From assembly GCA_030685215.1 (NCBI GenBank), contig JAUXQB010000046.1, forward strand, positions 1 to 48,823: a stretch of 48,823 nt of DNA, written 5' to 3'. Shown one piece after another: positions 1 through 8,548 of this stretch. The notes under the pieces are model-generated. The model was not told where the DNA came from and searched no databases. It worked only from the letters and a program-made list of their open reading frames with translations. Every line of letters begins with the position of its first letter. The stretch's first letter is position 1. The translations under genes were made by a program, and so were the position numbers. The DNA is from Actinomycetota bacterium. GTDB lineage: Bacteria; Actinomycetota; Acidimicrobiia; Acidimicrobiales; Ilumatobacteraceae.

Positions 1-1890
1 TGCCGTACGGTCGACCTGCACCACCACTCGCACCGAGTCGAGGTCGTCGCCGCCGTCGAAGCGCAGTGCGAGCGGGCGGGTGAAACCGGTGTCGCAGCCG
101 TTGCTGACGAAGCCGAACGGGTCGTCGGGGTTGCAGGCCGCGGTGTTCACCGGCACGAGCACCGCGACCACGGGGTGCTCGTCGCCGGCCGGATCGATGA
201 CCTTCAGGCTGACCACGATGCCGTCGGGCGCGAGTCGCGCGCTCGAGGCGCACGACGCGCCGGGAGAATCGCCGGCGAGCTCGACCGTGTTGCACATCAG
301 CAGGCCGGGCCGGCCGATCGCGTTGGATGCGGCCCAGGTGGTCTGCAGCGCCCAGTCGGCGGGGAACGCCGGATCGTCGAGCAGCACGCTCACCGCATAG
401 TCGGCCGATCGCGGCCCGCGCACGGTGTTGCCGCGCAGTGCCAGCGTGAACGCGCGGTCGGCCGCTTCCTCTGGGTCGTCGGTGACCGCGAGACGCACGC
501 AGAAGTGACCCTGCCAGCCACCCGGCAGCGTGGGGTCGAGGTAGACCTCACCGTCGACCACCGTGACCGTGCGGTCGCGGCCGGCCACGGAGCGCTGCTC
601 GATCGTGACGTCGTAGCTGCCGCCGGCGGTGCGCGAGCGGCCCTGCTGGTTCACGGCCCAGCCGGAGCAGTCGGCGCCCTCCACCAGCGCGTGGTGATCG
701 AAGACACGGACGGCGGTCGGATCGAGCCCGGTGCCGGCCGGCACCACTGCGTCGGACAGGAAGGCGTAGTGCACGTGCACGGTCGGGTAGAGCACGCCGT
801 TGACGAGTCGTTGCTCGCCACGGTTGGCAACGGTGACGCGATCCACGAACAGCGGATCGTTGCCGTCGGTGGGGATGTTCAGTGTCACCTGACCGGTGAC
901 CTCGGCGCGCCCGGTGGCGCTGATCGCCAGCACCGACGATCGCAGTTCGGCGACGCCACCACCGGCATGCGCGCGGACCTCGTCGAGCGGCAACGTGACG
1001 CACGCGACGATGTGCCGCTGCACCTTGTCCTGCTCCCATGCCCGCCGCCACTCGGCGTCGTGCGCGGGGAGCGTGACCATCGTGGTCTTCGCCAGTGGCG
1101 TGCCGTCGGCCCACGTGCCGGTGAGGGCCAGTGTCGAGGGTTGGTTCACCAGCACCGCGACCGTGGGCCGGGTGGCGGCGGAGAGGAACGGGTCGGGCAC
1201 CGCCGGCCCCTCGACGTCGCGGCACAGGTCGGCGAACCCGGCCGCGCCCGCGGCTGGGGTGGACACCACCAGGGGGGCGAGCTCGAGGCCTTCGGCGTCG
1301 GCCGGCTCGGCGCGCACCGCGGCCGGTGCGCCCGCGCACGCGGAGCTGAACGTGCACCGGTCGCGGAAGATGGGCACGTCGCCGGGCGACACGACCACGC
1401 CGGGAGCGGCGGTGGTGGGCGCGACGACGACCGCGTCGTTCGGTGGCGCCAGTGTGCTGGGTGCCGCGACCACCGGAGCGAGCGAGTCGGTCGGCGTGGG
1501 GTCGACCGGGAAGGCCACCGCCGCGGGAAGACCCCCGGCAGACGTGAGCGGTTGGTACGTGGCGGCATCGACGGCGGTCGCCGTGTCGCCGACGGTCAAC
1601 GGCAACGCGAGCGCGGCGCCGGCGGGCACGAACTGCGCCGTCGACGTGTCGAGCCCGATGATCGATGCAGGGTCGACGACGGCCGCGTTCGCCGCATCGG
1701 GCAGCGGCAGGAGTGGCGCGACCTGGACGAACGAGCCGGGGAGCGGATCGTCCGCCGCGGCGACCTGCGTGGACCCGGCCGAGTCGTCGGACGTGTCGCG
1801 CGTGAGCCAGCCGGCACCGCCACCGACCGCCAGCAGCAGCACGGGCAGCCCGATGACGAGCGAGGGCGGGAGCGAGTTGCGGCGCCTCAT
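1..1890 (-). CDS. Large membrane-anchored extracytoplasmic protein, unknown function (3' end outside window)
   Basis: The frame is open from an ATG at 1890 to the window edge (630 codons, no stop reached). The N-terminus is MRRRNSLPPS followed by a hydrophobic stretch (about residues 10-30), an uncleaved anchor or signal peptide. A Pro/Ala/Thr/Val-rich region follows (about 35-170), then a long beta-rich, Cys-containing region. No catalytic motif is visible and I do not recognise the family. The ATG overlaps the TGA of the upstream gene (ATGA), so the two are translationally coupled and probably work together at the cell surface. The C-terminus is missing because the window ends. Confidence 0.75.
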   Translation of the reverse strand, partial: MRRRNSLPPSLVIGLPVLLLAVGGGAGWLTRDTSDDSAGSTQVAAADDPLPGSFVQVAPLLPLPDAANAAVVDPASIIGLDTSTAQFVPAGAALALPLTVGDTATAVDAATYQPLTSAGGLPAAVAFPVDPTPTDSLAPVVAAPSTLAPPNDAVVVAPTTAAPGVVVSPGDVPIFRDRCTFSSACAGAPAAVRAEPADAEGLELAPLVVSTPAAGAAGFADLCRDVEGPAVPDPFLSAATRPTVAVLVNQPSTLALTGTWADGTPLAKTTMVTLPAHDAEWRRAWEQDKVQRHIVACVTLPLDEVRAHAGGGVAELRSSVLAISATGRAEVTGQVTLNIPTDGNDPLFVDRVTVANRGEQRLVNGVLYPTVHVHYAFLSDAVVPAGTGLDPTAVRVFDHHALVEGADCSGWAVNQQGRSRTAGGSYDVTIEQRSVAGRDRTVTVVDGEVYLDPTLPGGWQGHFCVRLAVTDDPEEAADRAFTLALRGNTVRGPRSADYAVSVLLDDPAFPADWALQTTWAASNAIGRPGLLMCNTVELAGDSPGASCASSARLAPDGIVVSLKVIDPAGDEHPVVAVLVPVNTAACNPDDPFGFVSNGCDTGFTRPLALRFDGGDDLDSVRVVVQVDRTA

Positions 1891-2717
1891 CCGGCACATC
1901 CGAAGCTGTTCGGATCGCGCAGTGCGACCACCAGTTGGCCGGTGCCGACGTTGCCGGCGCCGTCGGAACCGGTGGCAGTGAGCGTCAGCGGGGTCTCGCC
2001 ACCGGCCGGCCCGTTGGTGGGGATCTGCAACGAGAACCGGTTCCCACCGACGGGCGTGAGGTTCGCCGTCTGCGGCCCTGCCGGCGCGTTCCAGTTGGCG
2101 ACGATGGAGCGGATGGTGAGTGGCACCGTGGGGTCGGCCACCTCGATGGTCACGATGATGACGGACTCGCTGGCGCAGGGTTCCACGCCGGTGAGCACGT
2201 AGAGCCACTCGCGGTCCGACGTGACCGTGACGACGGGCGGGATGAGGTCGGTGACCACGGTGGTGCTCGTGGAACTGGTGGTGCTGGCCGCCGACGTGGT
2301 GGTGGCCAGGACGGCGGTGGTGGTGGTTCCCGGGATGGTGGTGGCCACCTGCGCCGAGTCGCTCGGAGCGCTGCCAACGGTGTCCATCGCTGCCGCACAG
2401 CTCAGCGTGGGCACGTCGCCCGAGTCGGCGTCGGTGTCGAGCTGCGCCAGCGCCACCCAGGCCGGGCGGTCGTTGTCGGTGGGGTGGCGCACCACGGCCC
2501 AGCGGTCGTCGGTGACGCCGATCACCCACAGCTGGTCGCCGGCCTGCACCTGTCCGATCGGCCGGCCACCTTCGGCCGGACAGTCGTACAACGCGACCGC
2601 CGATCGTGCGGTCGACGCGGTCTCGTCGCTGCCGAACTGGCGCGCGACGACCCACCCGGCGGCGGCCGCGGCCAGCGACCCGGCCACCAGCGCCAGGCGT
2701 GCGCCCATGCTGCTCAC
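1887..2717 (-). CDS. Anchored protein with SH3-like and Ig-like regions, unknown function
   Basis: 276 residues. The GTG at 2717 has GGGAG ten bases upstream; an ATG three codons in is the alternative. Residues about 7-27 form a hydrophobic anchor. Residues about 40-95 resemble a bacterial SH3-like fold (ALYDCPAEGG, then DQLWVIGVTDDRWAVV). A Thr/Ser-rich linker (about 112-150) leads to a C-terminal beta-sandwich-like segment ending in FGCAG. SH3-like domains of this sort usually bind peptidoglycan or partner proteins, but here that is inference. Its stop overlaps the start of the next, larger extracytoplasmic gene, so the pair is one unit. No enzyme motif is seen. Confidence 0.7.
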   Translation of the reverse strand: MSSMGARLALVAGSLAAAAAGWVVARQFGSDETASTARSAVALYDCPAEGGRPIGQVQAGDQLWVIGVTDDRWAVVRHPTDNDRPAWVALAQLDTDADSGDVPTLSCAAAMDTVGSAPSDSAQVATTIPGTTTTAVLATTTSAASTTSSTSTTVVTDLIPPVVTVTSDREWLYVLTGVEPCASESVIIVTIEVADPTVPLTIRSIVANWNAPAGPQTANLTPVGGNRFSLQIPTNGPAGGETPLTLTATGSDGAGNVGTGQLVVALRDPNSFGCAG

Positions 2718-2793
2718 GTTGCGGTCGCTCCCGGCTGCACACGCTCAGTGAATCATCCCGCCACCCTCCGGCGGCGGACTGACGTGTGGGAAT

Positions 2794-2809
2794 ATACCCA
2801 GGCGGGTAT
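2794..2809. promoter_or_regulatory. CsoR/CstR-like operator palindrome upstream of thioredoxin
   Basis: ATACCC-AGGC-GGGTAT is a perfect 6+6 inverted repeat with a 4-bp spacer, 60 bp upstream of the thioredoxin ATG. Operators of the CsoR/RcnR/FrmR/CstR family are known for TACCC...GGGTA palindromes of this shape. No gene of that regulator family lies in the window, so the regulator would act from elsewhere. The TATACC inside the left arm could double as a -10 element, which would make this a repressor site. Confidence 0.5.
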
Positions 2810-2869
2810 GGGTTGAAGATCGTGCGCCACCACTTCCGGCGCAGCCACACGCGACAGGAGCAACCCCCA

Positions 2870-3238
2870 ATGGCAACCGTTGAACTCACCACCGACAAGT
2901 TCGAGAGCACCGTCCTCCAGGACGGCATCGTGCTCGTCGACTTCTGGGCCTCGTGGTGCGGTCCCTGCCGTTCATTCGCACCCGTCTTCGAGCAGAGCGC
3001 GCAGAACCACCCCGACGCCGTGTTCGCGAAGGTCGACACCGAAGCCGAAGGCGGCCTCAGCGGTGCCCTCGGCATCCGCTCGATCCCCACGCTGATGGTG
3101 TTCCGCGACGGCATCCAGGTGTTCTCGCAGGCCGGGGCGTTGCCCTCGCACGCGCTGGAAGACCTGATCGGTCAGGTGAAGGCACTCGACATGGACGCCG
3201 TCCGCGCCGAGATCGCCGCCTCCAAGTCCGACGCCTGA
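2870..3238 (+). CDS. trxA: Thioredoxin
   Basis: 122 residues. The ATG at 2870 is preceded by AGGAG nine bases upstream. The whole protein is one thioredoxin fold: FWASWCGPC puts the redox CGPC at residues 30-33, and SIPTLMVF near residue 75 supplies the cis-proline. It is cytosolic (no signal peptide) and reduces protein disulfides with electrons from thioredoxin reductase, which is not in this window. It is monocistronic: the gene upstream is divergent and the next gene is convergent with an 10-bp gap. The CsoR-like palindrome upstream suggests metal, persulfide or aldehyde stress control rather than housekeeping expression. Confidence 0.93.
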   Translation: MATVELTTDKFESTVLQDGIVLVDFWASWCGPCRSFAPVFEQSAQNHPDAVFAKVDTEAEGGLSGALGIRSIPTLMVFRDGIQVFSQAGALPSHALEDLIGQVKALDMDAVRAEIAASKSDA

Positions 3239-3248
3239 CGCGAGCGCG

Positions 3249-4733
3249 TCAGCCGGTGGTGCCTTCGAGCACCTGGAACATCTTCAGGTCGCTGTAGAAG
3301 TCGAGCGCGTAGTCGCCGCCTTCGCGGCCGATTCCACTGATGCCGCACCCGCCGAACGGCGCGGTGAGGTCGCGCACCAGGAAGCAGTTGGTCCAGATGG
3401 TGCCGGCGCGGATGGCGCGACCCATCCGCTCGGCGCGCTCCTGCGAGCCGGTGTAGACGATGGCGCTGAGGCCGTACTCGGTGCTGTTCGCCAACCGGAC
3501 GGCATCGGCTTCGTCGGTGAACGTCTGGAACGTGAGTACCGGCCCGAAGATCTCGCGCTGCACGACTTCGCTGTCGTTCGACGCAGGCTCGATGAGCGTC
3601 GGCTCGTACCACAGACCGTCGTCGCCGCCGAGCGGTGACGGCTGGCCGCCGCGCAGGATGGTGTCGCCGGCGGCGCGGGCGCGGTCGACGAAACCGGCCA
3701 CGTTGGCCACGTGGTCGGGGTGGATCATCGGGCTGATGGTGGTGGCCGGGTCGTGCGAGTCGCCGAGCACGTGCTGGTCGGCGAACTCGTCGAACAGGCG
3801 CAGGAACTCGTCGCGCACGCTGGCCTCCACCAGCAGTCGGGTGCCTGCGAGGCACACCTGGCCGCTGTCGTCGTACTGGCCGGCAGCCTTCTTCGCCGCG
3901 GCGGGCAGGTCGGCGTCGGCGAACACCACGAACGGGCCCTTGCCGCCGAGCTCGGCGGTGAACGGCACGATGTTGGTGGCCGCGGCCACGCCGATGTGGC
4001 GCGCCGTGGCCGGCGAGCCGGTGAAGCTGATGCGCTTCAACCGCGGGTCGCGCACGAGCGCGGCGCCCACTTCCTCGCCGATGCCCTGGACCACGTTGAA
4101 CACGCCGGGCGGCATGCCCGCCTCGTGCGCGAGGTCGGCCAGCAGGCTGCACGACAGCGGGCTCCACTCGGCCGGCTTCAGCACCACCGTGTTGCCGGCG
4201 GCCAGCGCCGGCGCGCACTTCCACGTGCTGAGCATGAACGGTGCGTTCCACGGCGTGATCACCACGGTGGGGCCGGCCGGCATGCGGATGACGCGGTTGG
4301 CCGTGCCGTTGCTCGACCACACGCGCTCCTCGTATCCGGCGGCCAGGTCGGCGTACGCGCGGAAGTTGCGAGCGCCGCGGGCGAGCACGCGCAGTCGCAG
4401 GCTCTCTTCCAGCATCGCCATGTCGAGGCACTCGACCGCGGCCAGCGACGGGATGTTCGCGTCGATGAGGTCGGCCAGCCGGTGCATGATCTCCGCTCGC
4501 CCGGAGGGTCCGAGCGCGGCCCATGCGGGGAAGGCCTCGACCGCTGCGGTGATCGCGAGGTCGGCGATGGAGTCGTCGCCGCGCGACACGTCGGCGAGCT
4601 TCACCGACCAGTCGAGCGGTGAGCGGTCCTCGAACGTGAACGGCGACGACACGCGCCGGCCACCGATGTAGTGGTCGGTGCTCACCGACACACCGCCGAC
4701 TTCGACGCGGGTGCCGCCGGTGAACGGGCTCAC
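3249..4733 (-). CDS. Aldehyde dehydrogenase, NAD(P)-dependent
   Basis: 494 residues, normal for the family. The GTG start at 4733 overlaps the TGA of the upstream FAH-family gene (GTGA), which decides the start although the frame stays open further upstream. Motifs: TPWNAPF (Asn163), LKPAEWS (Lys186), the general-base region FTAELGGKGP (Glu261) and catalytic Cys294 in DSGQVCLAG. It oxidises an aldehyde or semialdehyde to the acid. Coupling to an FAH-type hydratase/hydrolase recalls homoprotocatechuate and meta-cleavage pathways, where a semialdehyde dehydrogenase acts just before such an enzyme, but the actual substrate cannot be read from sequence. Confidence 0.88.
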   Translation of the reverse strand: MSPFTGGTRVEVGGVSVSTDHYIGGRRVSSPFTFEDRSPLDWSVKLADVSRGDDSIADLAITAAVEAFPAWAALGPSGRAEIMHRLADLIDANIPSLAAVECLDMAMLEESLRLRVLARGARNFRAYADLAAGYEERVWSSNGTANRVIRMPAGPTVVITPWNAPFMLSTWKCAPALAAGNTVVLKPAEWSPLSCSLLADLAHEAGMPPGVFNVVQGIGEEVGAALVRDPRLKRISFTGSPATARHIGVAAATNIVPFTAELGGKGPFVVFADADLPAAAKKAAGQYDDSGQVCLAGTRLLVEASVRDEFLRLFDEFADQHVLGDSHDPATTISPMIHPDHVANVAGFVDRARAAGDTILRGGQPSPLGGDDGLWYEPTLIEPASNDSEVVQREIFGPVLTFQTFTDEADAVRLANSTEYGLSAIVYTGSQERAERMGRAIRAGTIWTNCFLVRDLTAPFGGCGISGIGREGGDYALDFYSDLKMFQVLEGTTG

Positions 4734-5638
4734 TGGTCGAACCCTGCGGGCAGCTTCGGGTGCACGCGCGGGAACGGCAGCTCGCTGCGGTCGGTGTTGT
4801 TGGGACGGCGCTGACCGCGCAGCGGCCAGTCGCCGCCCATCGCGGTGCTCAGCACCTCTTCGGTCTCGGTGGGTTGCGCACCCACTTCGTCGCTCACCGG
4901 TGTGGGGCCTTCGACGATGTGGTTGGTGAGCGCGCCGAGGCCTTCGACCTCGACGGTGACGACGTCGCCGGGTTGCACGCTGCGGCTGATGGCCGGCGTG
5001 CCGCTGAGGATGACATCGCCGGGCACGAGCGTGATGAGGCGAGCGATGTCGGCCACCAGGTAGTGCATGTCCCAGGCCATCTCGTCGGTGCTGCCGTCCT
5101 GCTTCACCTGACCGTTGACGAGCGTGCGGATGCGCTTGCCGTGGAAGTCCCAGCCGGTCACCAGGCCGGGGCCGAGCGGGCACAGCGTGTCGGCGCCCTT
5201 CACGCGCAGCATGCTGCCGCTGTCGGTGTCGCGGAAGTCGTGCAAGCCGTAGTCGTTGGCGATGGTGTAGCCGGCGATGTAGTCGCCTGCCTCGGCGTGG
5301 CTGATGCTGCGGCAGGTGCGGCCGATGACGATGGCCACCTCGCCCTCGAAGTTCAGCCACTTGCAGTTGCTGGGCCGCACCACCGCGGCGCCGTGCGCGT
5401 TGAGCGCGCTGATCGGCTTGTGGAAGTAGGTGGGTGCGGGCGGCAGCGAGACGCCGAACTCGACCACGCGCGACACGTGGTTGAGGTGGCAGCAGATGAT
5501 CTTGGTCGGCTCGACCGGCGACAGGTGCACCGCTTCGTCGACGCTGATGGTGCGGCCGTCGCGTGCCACGAGCACGTCGTGCTCGCGCACCATGACGGTG
5601 GGGTACCCGTCGAGCAGGATCCTTCTGATGTCGGCCAT
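4730..5638 (-). CDS. Fumarylacetoacetate hydrolase (FAH) family protein
   Basis: 302 residues. The ATG at 5638 follows a GAGGAG Shine-Dalgarno. Family motifs include the SALNAHGAAVVRP region, LNFEGEVAIVIGR with the metal-binding acidic residues, GYTIANDYGLHDFRDTD, VKGADTLCPLGP and DVILSGTP. Members are divalent-metal-dependent C-C hydrolases, hydratases or isomerases acting on 2-oxo acids, for example 2-hydroxyhepta-2,4-diene-1,7-dioate isomerase. An extra tail of roughly 55 residues follows the core domain. It forms a coupled two-gene operon with the aldehyde dehydrogenase and is divergent from the decarboxylase/P450 operon; both probably belong to one catabolic route. Confidence 0.87.
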   Translation of the reverse strand: MADIRRILLDGYPTVMVREHDVLVARDGRTISVDEAVHLSPVEPTKIICCHLNHVSRVVEFGVSLPPAPTYFHKPISALNAHGAAVVRPSNCKWLNFEGEVAIVIGRTCRSISHAEAGDYIAGYTIANDYGLHDFRDTDSGSMLRVKGADTLCPLGPGLVTGWDFHGKRIRTLVNGQVKQDGSTDEMAWDMHYLVADIARLITLVPGDVILSGTPAISRSVQPGDVVTVEVEGLGALTNHIVEGPTPVSDEVGAQPTETEEVLSTAMGGDWPLRGQRRPNNTDRSELPFPRVHPKLPAGFDQ

Positions 5639-5686
5639 TGGTCTCCTCGGCTGGGCGCCACGGTCTGCACTCGTTAGGGACCGAAC

Positions 5687-5692
5687 TATAGT
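5687..5692 (+). promoter_or_regulatory. -10 element (TATAGT) for a leaderless transcript
   Basis: TATAGT ends 8 nt before the ATG at 5701. Transcription from it would begin at or next to the start codon, and no Shine-Dalgarno is present. CTGCAC at 5665-5670 (16-bp spacer) is a weak -35 candidate. Confidence 0.55.
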
Positions 5693-5700
5693 GCCGACTC

Positions 5701-6507
5701 ATGACCCATCTGAACGGCTTCATCTTCCCTCGCACGGCGTTGGGTGGAGCGTCGATGTTGCCCGACATGCCCTGGCACTACAGCGGCGACCTGATGACCG
5801 TGGAGTTCCGCACCGACCCGTCGCGCGTGGCCGAGCTGCTGCCCGAGCCGCTCACGCTCGTGCCCGACGAGCACGACCCCGGCGCGGTCGCGATGATCTT
5901 CGCCGACTGGCAGAGCTGCGGCGACGACCTCAGCGAGCTCGACGATCCGGTGCGCTCCCAGTACAAGGAAGCCTTCCTCGTGGTGCGGTGCGCGTACCAG
6001 GGCACCATCTACAGCCGCTGCGTCTACATCTGGGTCGACAAGGACTTCGCGATGGTGCGCGGTCACTTCCAGGGTTACCCGAAGAAGCTGGGCAGCATCT
6101 GGCAGACCCGCCCGGTCACGCTCGGCAAGGCGGGGCCGCGCGTCGCACCCGGCGGCCGGTTCTCGGGCACGGTGGCGTACCACGATCGCCGCATCGTCAA
6201 CGCCCACGTCACGCTGCGCGAGCAGAGCGCCGGCAACGGCTTCGTCAACGGCCACCCGATGATCCACTCGCGCTACATGCCCCGCATCGAAGGCGACGGC
6301 ACCGACACCTACAGCGAGTTGGTCACGATGAGTGGACGCGACGTGGAGCTGGGCCAGGCCTGGGTGGGCGACGCCGAGCTGGAGCTGCTGCCCAGCCCGG
6401 TGGAGGAAGTGGCCCGGCTGGAAGTGCGAGAGATCATCGGTGGGTACTGGCGAAGCGTCGCGACCACCTTTGCAGGAGGAACGACTGTCATGGGAGGAAC
6501 GGCATGA
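5701..6507 (+). CDS. Acetoacetate decarboxylase family protein
   Basis: 268 residues. The ATG at 5701 sits directly behind a -10 box and has no ribosome-binding site; an internal ATG at 5755 (MLPDMPWHY) is a less likely start. The family core is visible: EAFLVVRCAYQG, then FQGYPKKLGS, whose lysines correspond to the Schiff-base lysine region of acetoacetate decarboxylase. Relatives include true decarboxylases as well as aldolase-dehydratases, so the reaction is uncertain. It is the first gene of a three-gene operon; its TGA overlaps the ATG of the P450. Divergent placement against FAH and aldehyde dehydrogenase suggests a shared pathway for an oxo acid or ring-cleavage product. Confidence 0.82.
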   Translation: MTHLNGFIFPRTALGGASMLPDMPWHYSGDLMTVEFRTDPSRVAELLPEPLTLVPDEHDPGAVAMIFADWQSCGDDLSELDDPVRSQYKEAFLVVRCAYQGTIYSRCVYIWVDKDFAMVRGHFQGYPKKLGSIWQTRPVTLGKAGPRVAPGGRFSGTVAYHDRRIVNAHVTLREQSAGNGFVNGHPMIHSRYMPRIEGDGTDTYSELVTMSGRDVELGQAWVGDAELELLPSPVEEVARLEVREIIGGYWRSVATTFAGGTTVMGGTA

Positions 6508-7805
6508 GCTCCGGACCCGACCTCGATGCCGACGGCAACGTCGTCTTCGGGCGCGACGACCTCGACATCGTCGACCCCGACTCGTACCTCGACGGGTTCC
6601 CGCACGCCACGTTCAAGCGGCTGCGCGACGACGACCCGGTGAGCTGGTGGCCGGAGCACGACGGCGGCAAGGGATTCTGGGCCGTCACGCGCTACGAGGA
6701 CCTGCTCTACGTGAGCCAGCACGTCGAGCTGTTCTCCAGCGCGCAGGGCATCACGCTCGAGGAGATCGAGGGCGACGACTTCGATCTGCGCCGCAACATG
6801 CTGGAGTACGACCCGCCCGAGCACACGCGCTACCGGCGACTGGTGAGCAAGCCGTTCAGCCGGCGCGAGGTCTACACGTACGAGGACGGCATCCGCGGGC
6901 TGGCGCGCGACGTGGTGCTGGAAGCCACCGAGGTCGGCGAGCACTTCGACTACACCGAGCTCATCGCCAAGCAGCTGCCGATGCGCATGCTGGGCCGCAT
7001 GCTCGGCGTGCCCGACAGCGACGGTGACTGGCTGGTGAAGCAAGGCGACGCGTTGCTCGGCAACCTCGACCCGGAGATGACCGACTACCCGGTCGGGTTC
7101 ACCGACACCGACCAGTTCAAGCACATCCCGTTCCGGTCGCCCGCCGCGCTCGAGCTGTACGAGTACGCGGAGCGCCAGGCCGAGCTGCGTCGCGGCTGCC
7201 CGAGCAACGACCTCATCTCCGCGCTGCTGTCGCCCACCATCGACGGCGAGTGCCTCACCGACCTGCAGTTCAAGAACCTGTTCGTGCTGATGATCAGCGC
7301 CGGCAACGACACCACCCGCTACACGATGGCCGCAGGTCTGAAGGCGCTCGCCGAGCGGCCCGACCAGTTCCACGAGCTACGCCAGGCGTGCATCGACCGC
7401 GACGACGACGTGGTGGATCGCGCGGTCGAGGAGGTGTTGCGTTGGGGGTCGGTCACCATGCACTTCCGTCGCACCGCCACGCAGGACGTCGAGATGCACG
7501 GCAAGCTGATCAAGAAGGGCGACAAGGTGCTCGAGTGGTTCAGCTCCGCGAACTACGACGAGCGCCAGTTCCCCGACCCCTTCCGGTTCGACATCCACCG
7601 CACGCCCAACGACCACGTCGCGTTCAACCTGCGCAGCCCGCACCTGTGCCTCGGCGCGCAGCTCGCTCGCATGGAGTTGAAGTTGTTGTTCCAGGAGCTG
7701 CTGCCGCGGGTCGCGTCGGTGCAGCTCGCGGGCCCCGTCGAACGTCTGCGCAGCAACTTCATCTGCGGCATGAAGCGACTGCCGGTGCAGGTCCGGTGGG
7801 CATGA
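6504..7805 (+). CDS. Cytochrome P450 with atypical heme-binding loop
   Basis: 433 residues. The ATG at 6504 overlaps the previous stop (ATGA) and has GGGAGG upstream. Motifs: the I-helix oxygen-activation site AGNDTT (266-271), the K-helix EVLR (310-313) and heme-ligand Cys382 in SPHLCLGAQLAR. It is a soluble bacterial monooxygenase that needs a ferredoxin and reductase, neither of which is encoded here. The surroundings recall the CYP125/CYP142-like actinobacterial group, where this loop is glycine-rich (FGG.G.H.C.G). Here the stretch is F374-N-L-R-S-P-H-L-C382, with none of the usual glycines before the cysteine. Flanking helices and ExxR look intact, so the protein is probably still folded and heme-bound. 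Confidence 0.9.
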   Translation: MSSGPDLDADGNVVFGRDDLDIVDPDSYLDGFPHATFKRLRDDDPVSWWPEHDGGKGFWAVTRYEDLLYVSQHVELFSSAQGITLEEIEGDDFDLRRNMLEYDPPEHTRYRRLVSKPFSRREVYTYEDGIRGLARDVVLEATEVGEHFDYTELIAKQLPMRMLGRMLGVPDSDGDWLVKQGDALLGNLDPEMTDYPVGFTDTDQFKHIPFRSPAALELYEYAERQAELRRGCPSNDLISALLSPTIDGECLTDLQFKNLFVLMISAGNDTTRYTMAAGLKALAERPDQFHELRQACIDRDDDVVDRAVEEVLRWGSVTMHFRRTATQDVEMHGKLIKKGDKVLEWFSSANYDERQFPDPFRFDIHRTPNDHVAFNLRSPHLCLGAQLARMELKLLFQELLPRVASVQLAGPVERLRSNFICGMKRLPVQVRWA

Positions 7806-8542
7806 GTCGTGTGGGGGCCAGCCGTCCGCCGCTGATCGGGTTGTCGGGCCGACGTTGGCCGGCCGAGTCGATCCCGCTGTTCGACTACGCCGCGCTGCAC
7901 GGCGAGGAGGTCGACGTGCACCTCAGCGAGTACCCGAAGGTGCTCGAGAAGGCCGGCGCACTGCCGGTGCAGCTCACGCGCAACACGTCGCCGGAGCAGA
8001 TCGTGCAGCGGCTCGACGGACTGGTGATGACCGGCGGCGCGGACCCCGACCCCGACCTCTACGGCGAGGAGCCGCACCCCGAGCTGGGCAAGGTGGAGCG
8101 CGGTCGCGACGACTGGGAGCTGGCGCTCATCCGGGCCGCACTCGACGCACGCATCCCGATGCTGTGCGTGTGCCGCGGTGCGCAGCTGCTCAACATCGCA
8201 CTCGGTGGCACGCTGGTGCAGCACCTCGACGAGCACGAGACGCATGCGCTGTGGGACGTGCCGCGCATCGAGCGCTGCCACACCGTTCGCGTGGCGCCGG
8301 GCAGCCGCGCGGAGGAGATCTACGGCGGCGAGATCCTCACCAACAGCCTCCACCACCAGGCCGTCGGCCGGCCCGGCGAGGGTGTGGTGGTCACCGGCAC
8401 GGCTGAGGACGGTGTGGTCGAGGCGTTCGAGGTGGCCGGTCGTCCGGAGGTGTTCGCGGTGCAGTGGCACCCCGAGATGCTCAGCGACACCATCGACCCC
8501 GCCTTCGTCTGGCTCGTCCGCGAAGCAGCGGCCCGTCAGTAG
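7802..8542 (+). CDS. Class I glutamine amidotransferase-like gamma-glutamyl hydrolase (PuuD-like)
   Basis: 246 residues. The ATG overlaps the P450 stop (ATGA). Catalytic residues are visible: Cys124 in CVCRGAQ and His223/Glu225 in QWHPE; DGLVMTGGADPDPDLYG matches the oxyanion region of peptidase C26. PuuD-type enzymes cleave gamma-glutamyl amides such as gamma-glutamyl-GABA in the cytosol. No gamma-glutamate ligase or amine oxidase is nearby, so the putrescine pathway itself is not supported. Its place behind the P450 suggests removal of a gamma-glutamyl carrier from an intermediate, which is inference. It ends 6 bp from the convergent doc-like toxin gene. Confidence 0.85.
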   Translation: MSRVGASRPPLIGLSGRRWPAESIPLFDYAALHGEEVDVHLSEYPKVLEKAGALPVQLTRNTSPEQIVQRLDGLVMTGGADPDPDLYGEEPHPELGKVERGRDDWELALIRAALDARIPMLCVCRGAQLLNIALGGTLVQHLDEHETHALWDVPRIERCHTVRVAPGSRAEEIYGGEILTNSLHHQAVGRPGEGVVVTGTAEDGVVEAFEVAGRPEVFAVQWHPEMLSDTIDPAFVWLVREAAARQ

Positions 8543-8548
8543 CTGCCG

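Noticed and set aside
4734-5768. N-terminal extension of the aldehyde dehydrogenase frame
   Set aside because: It overlaps the FAH gene in another frame and has no domain; the GTG at 4733 overlapping the FAH stop is the sensible start.
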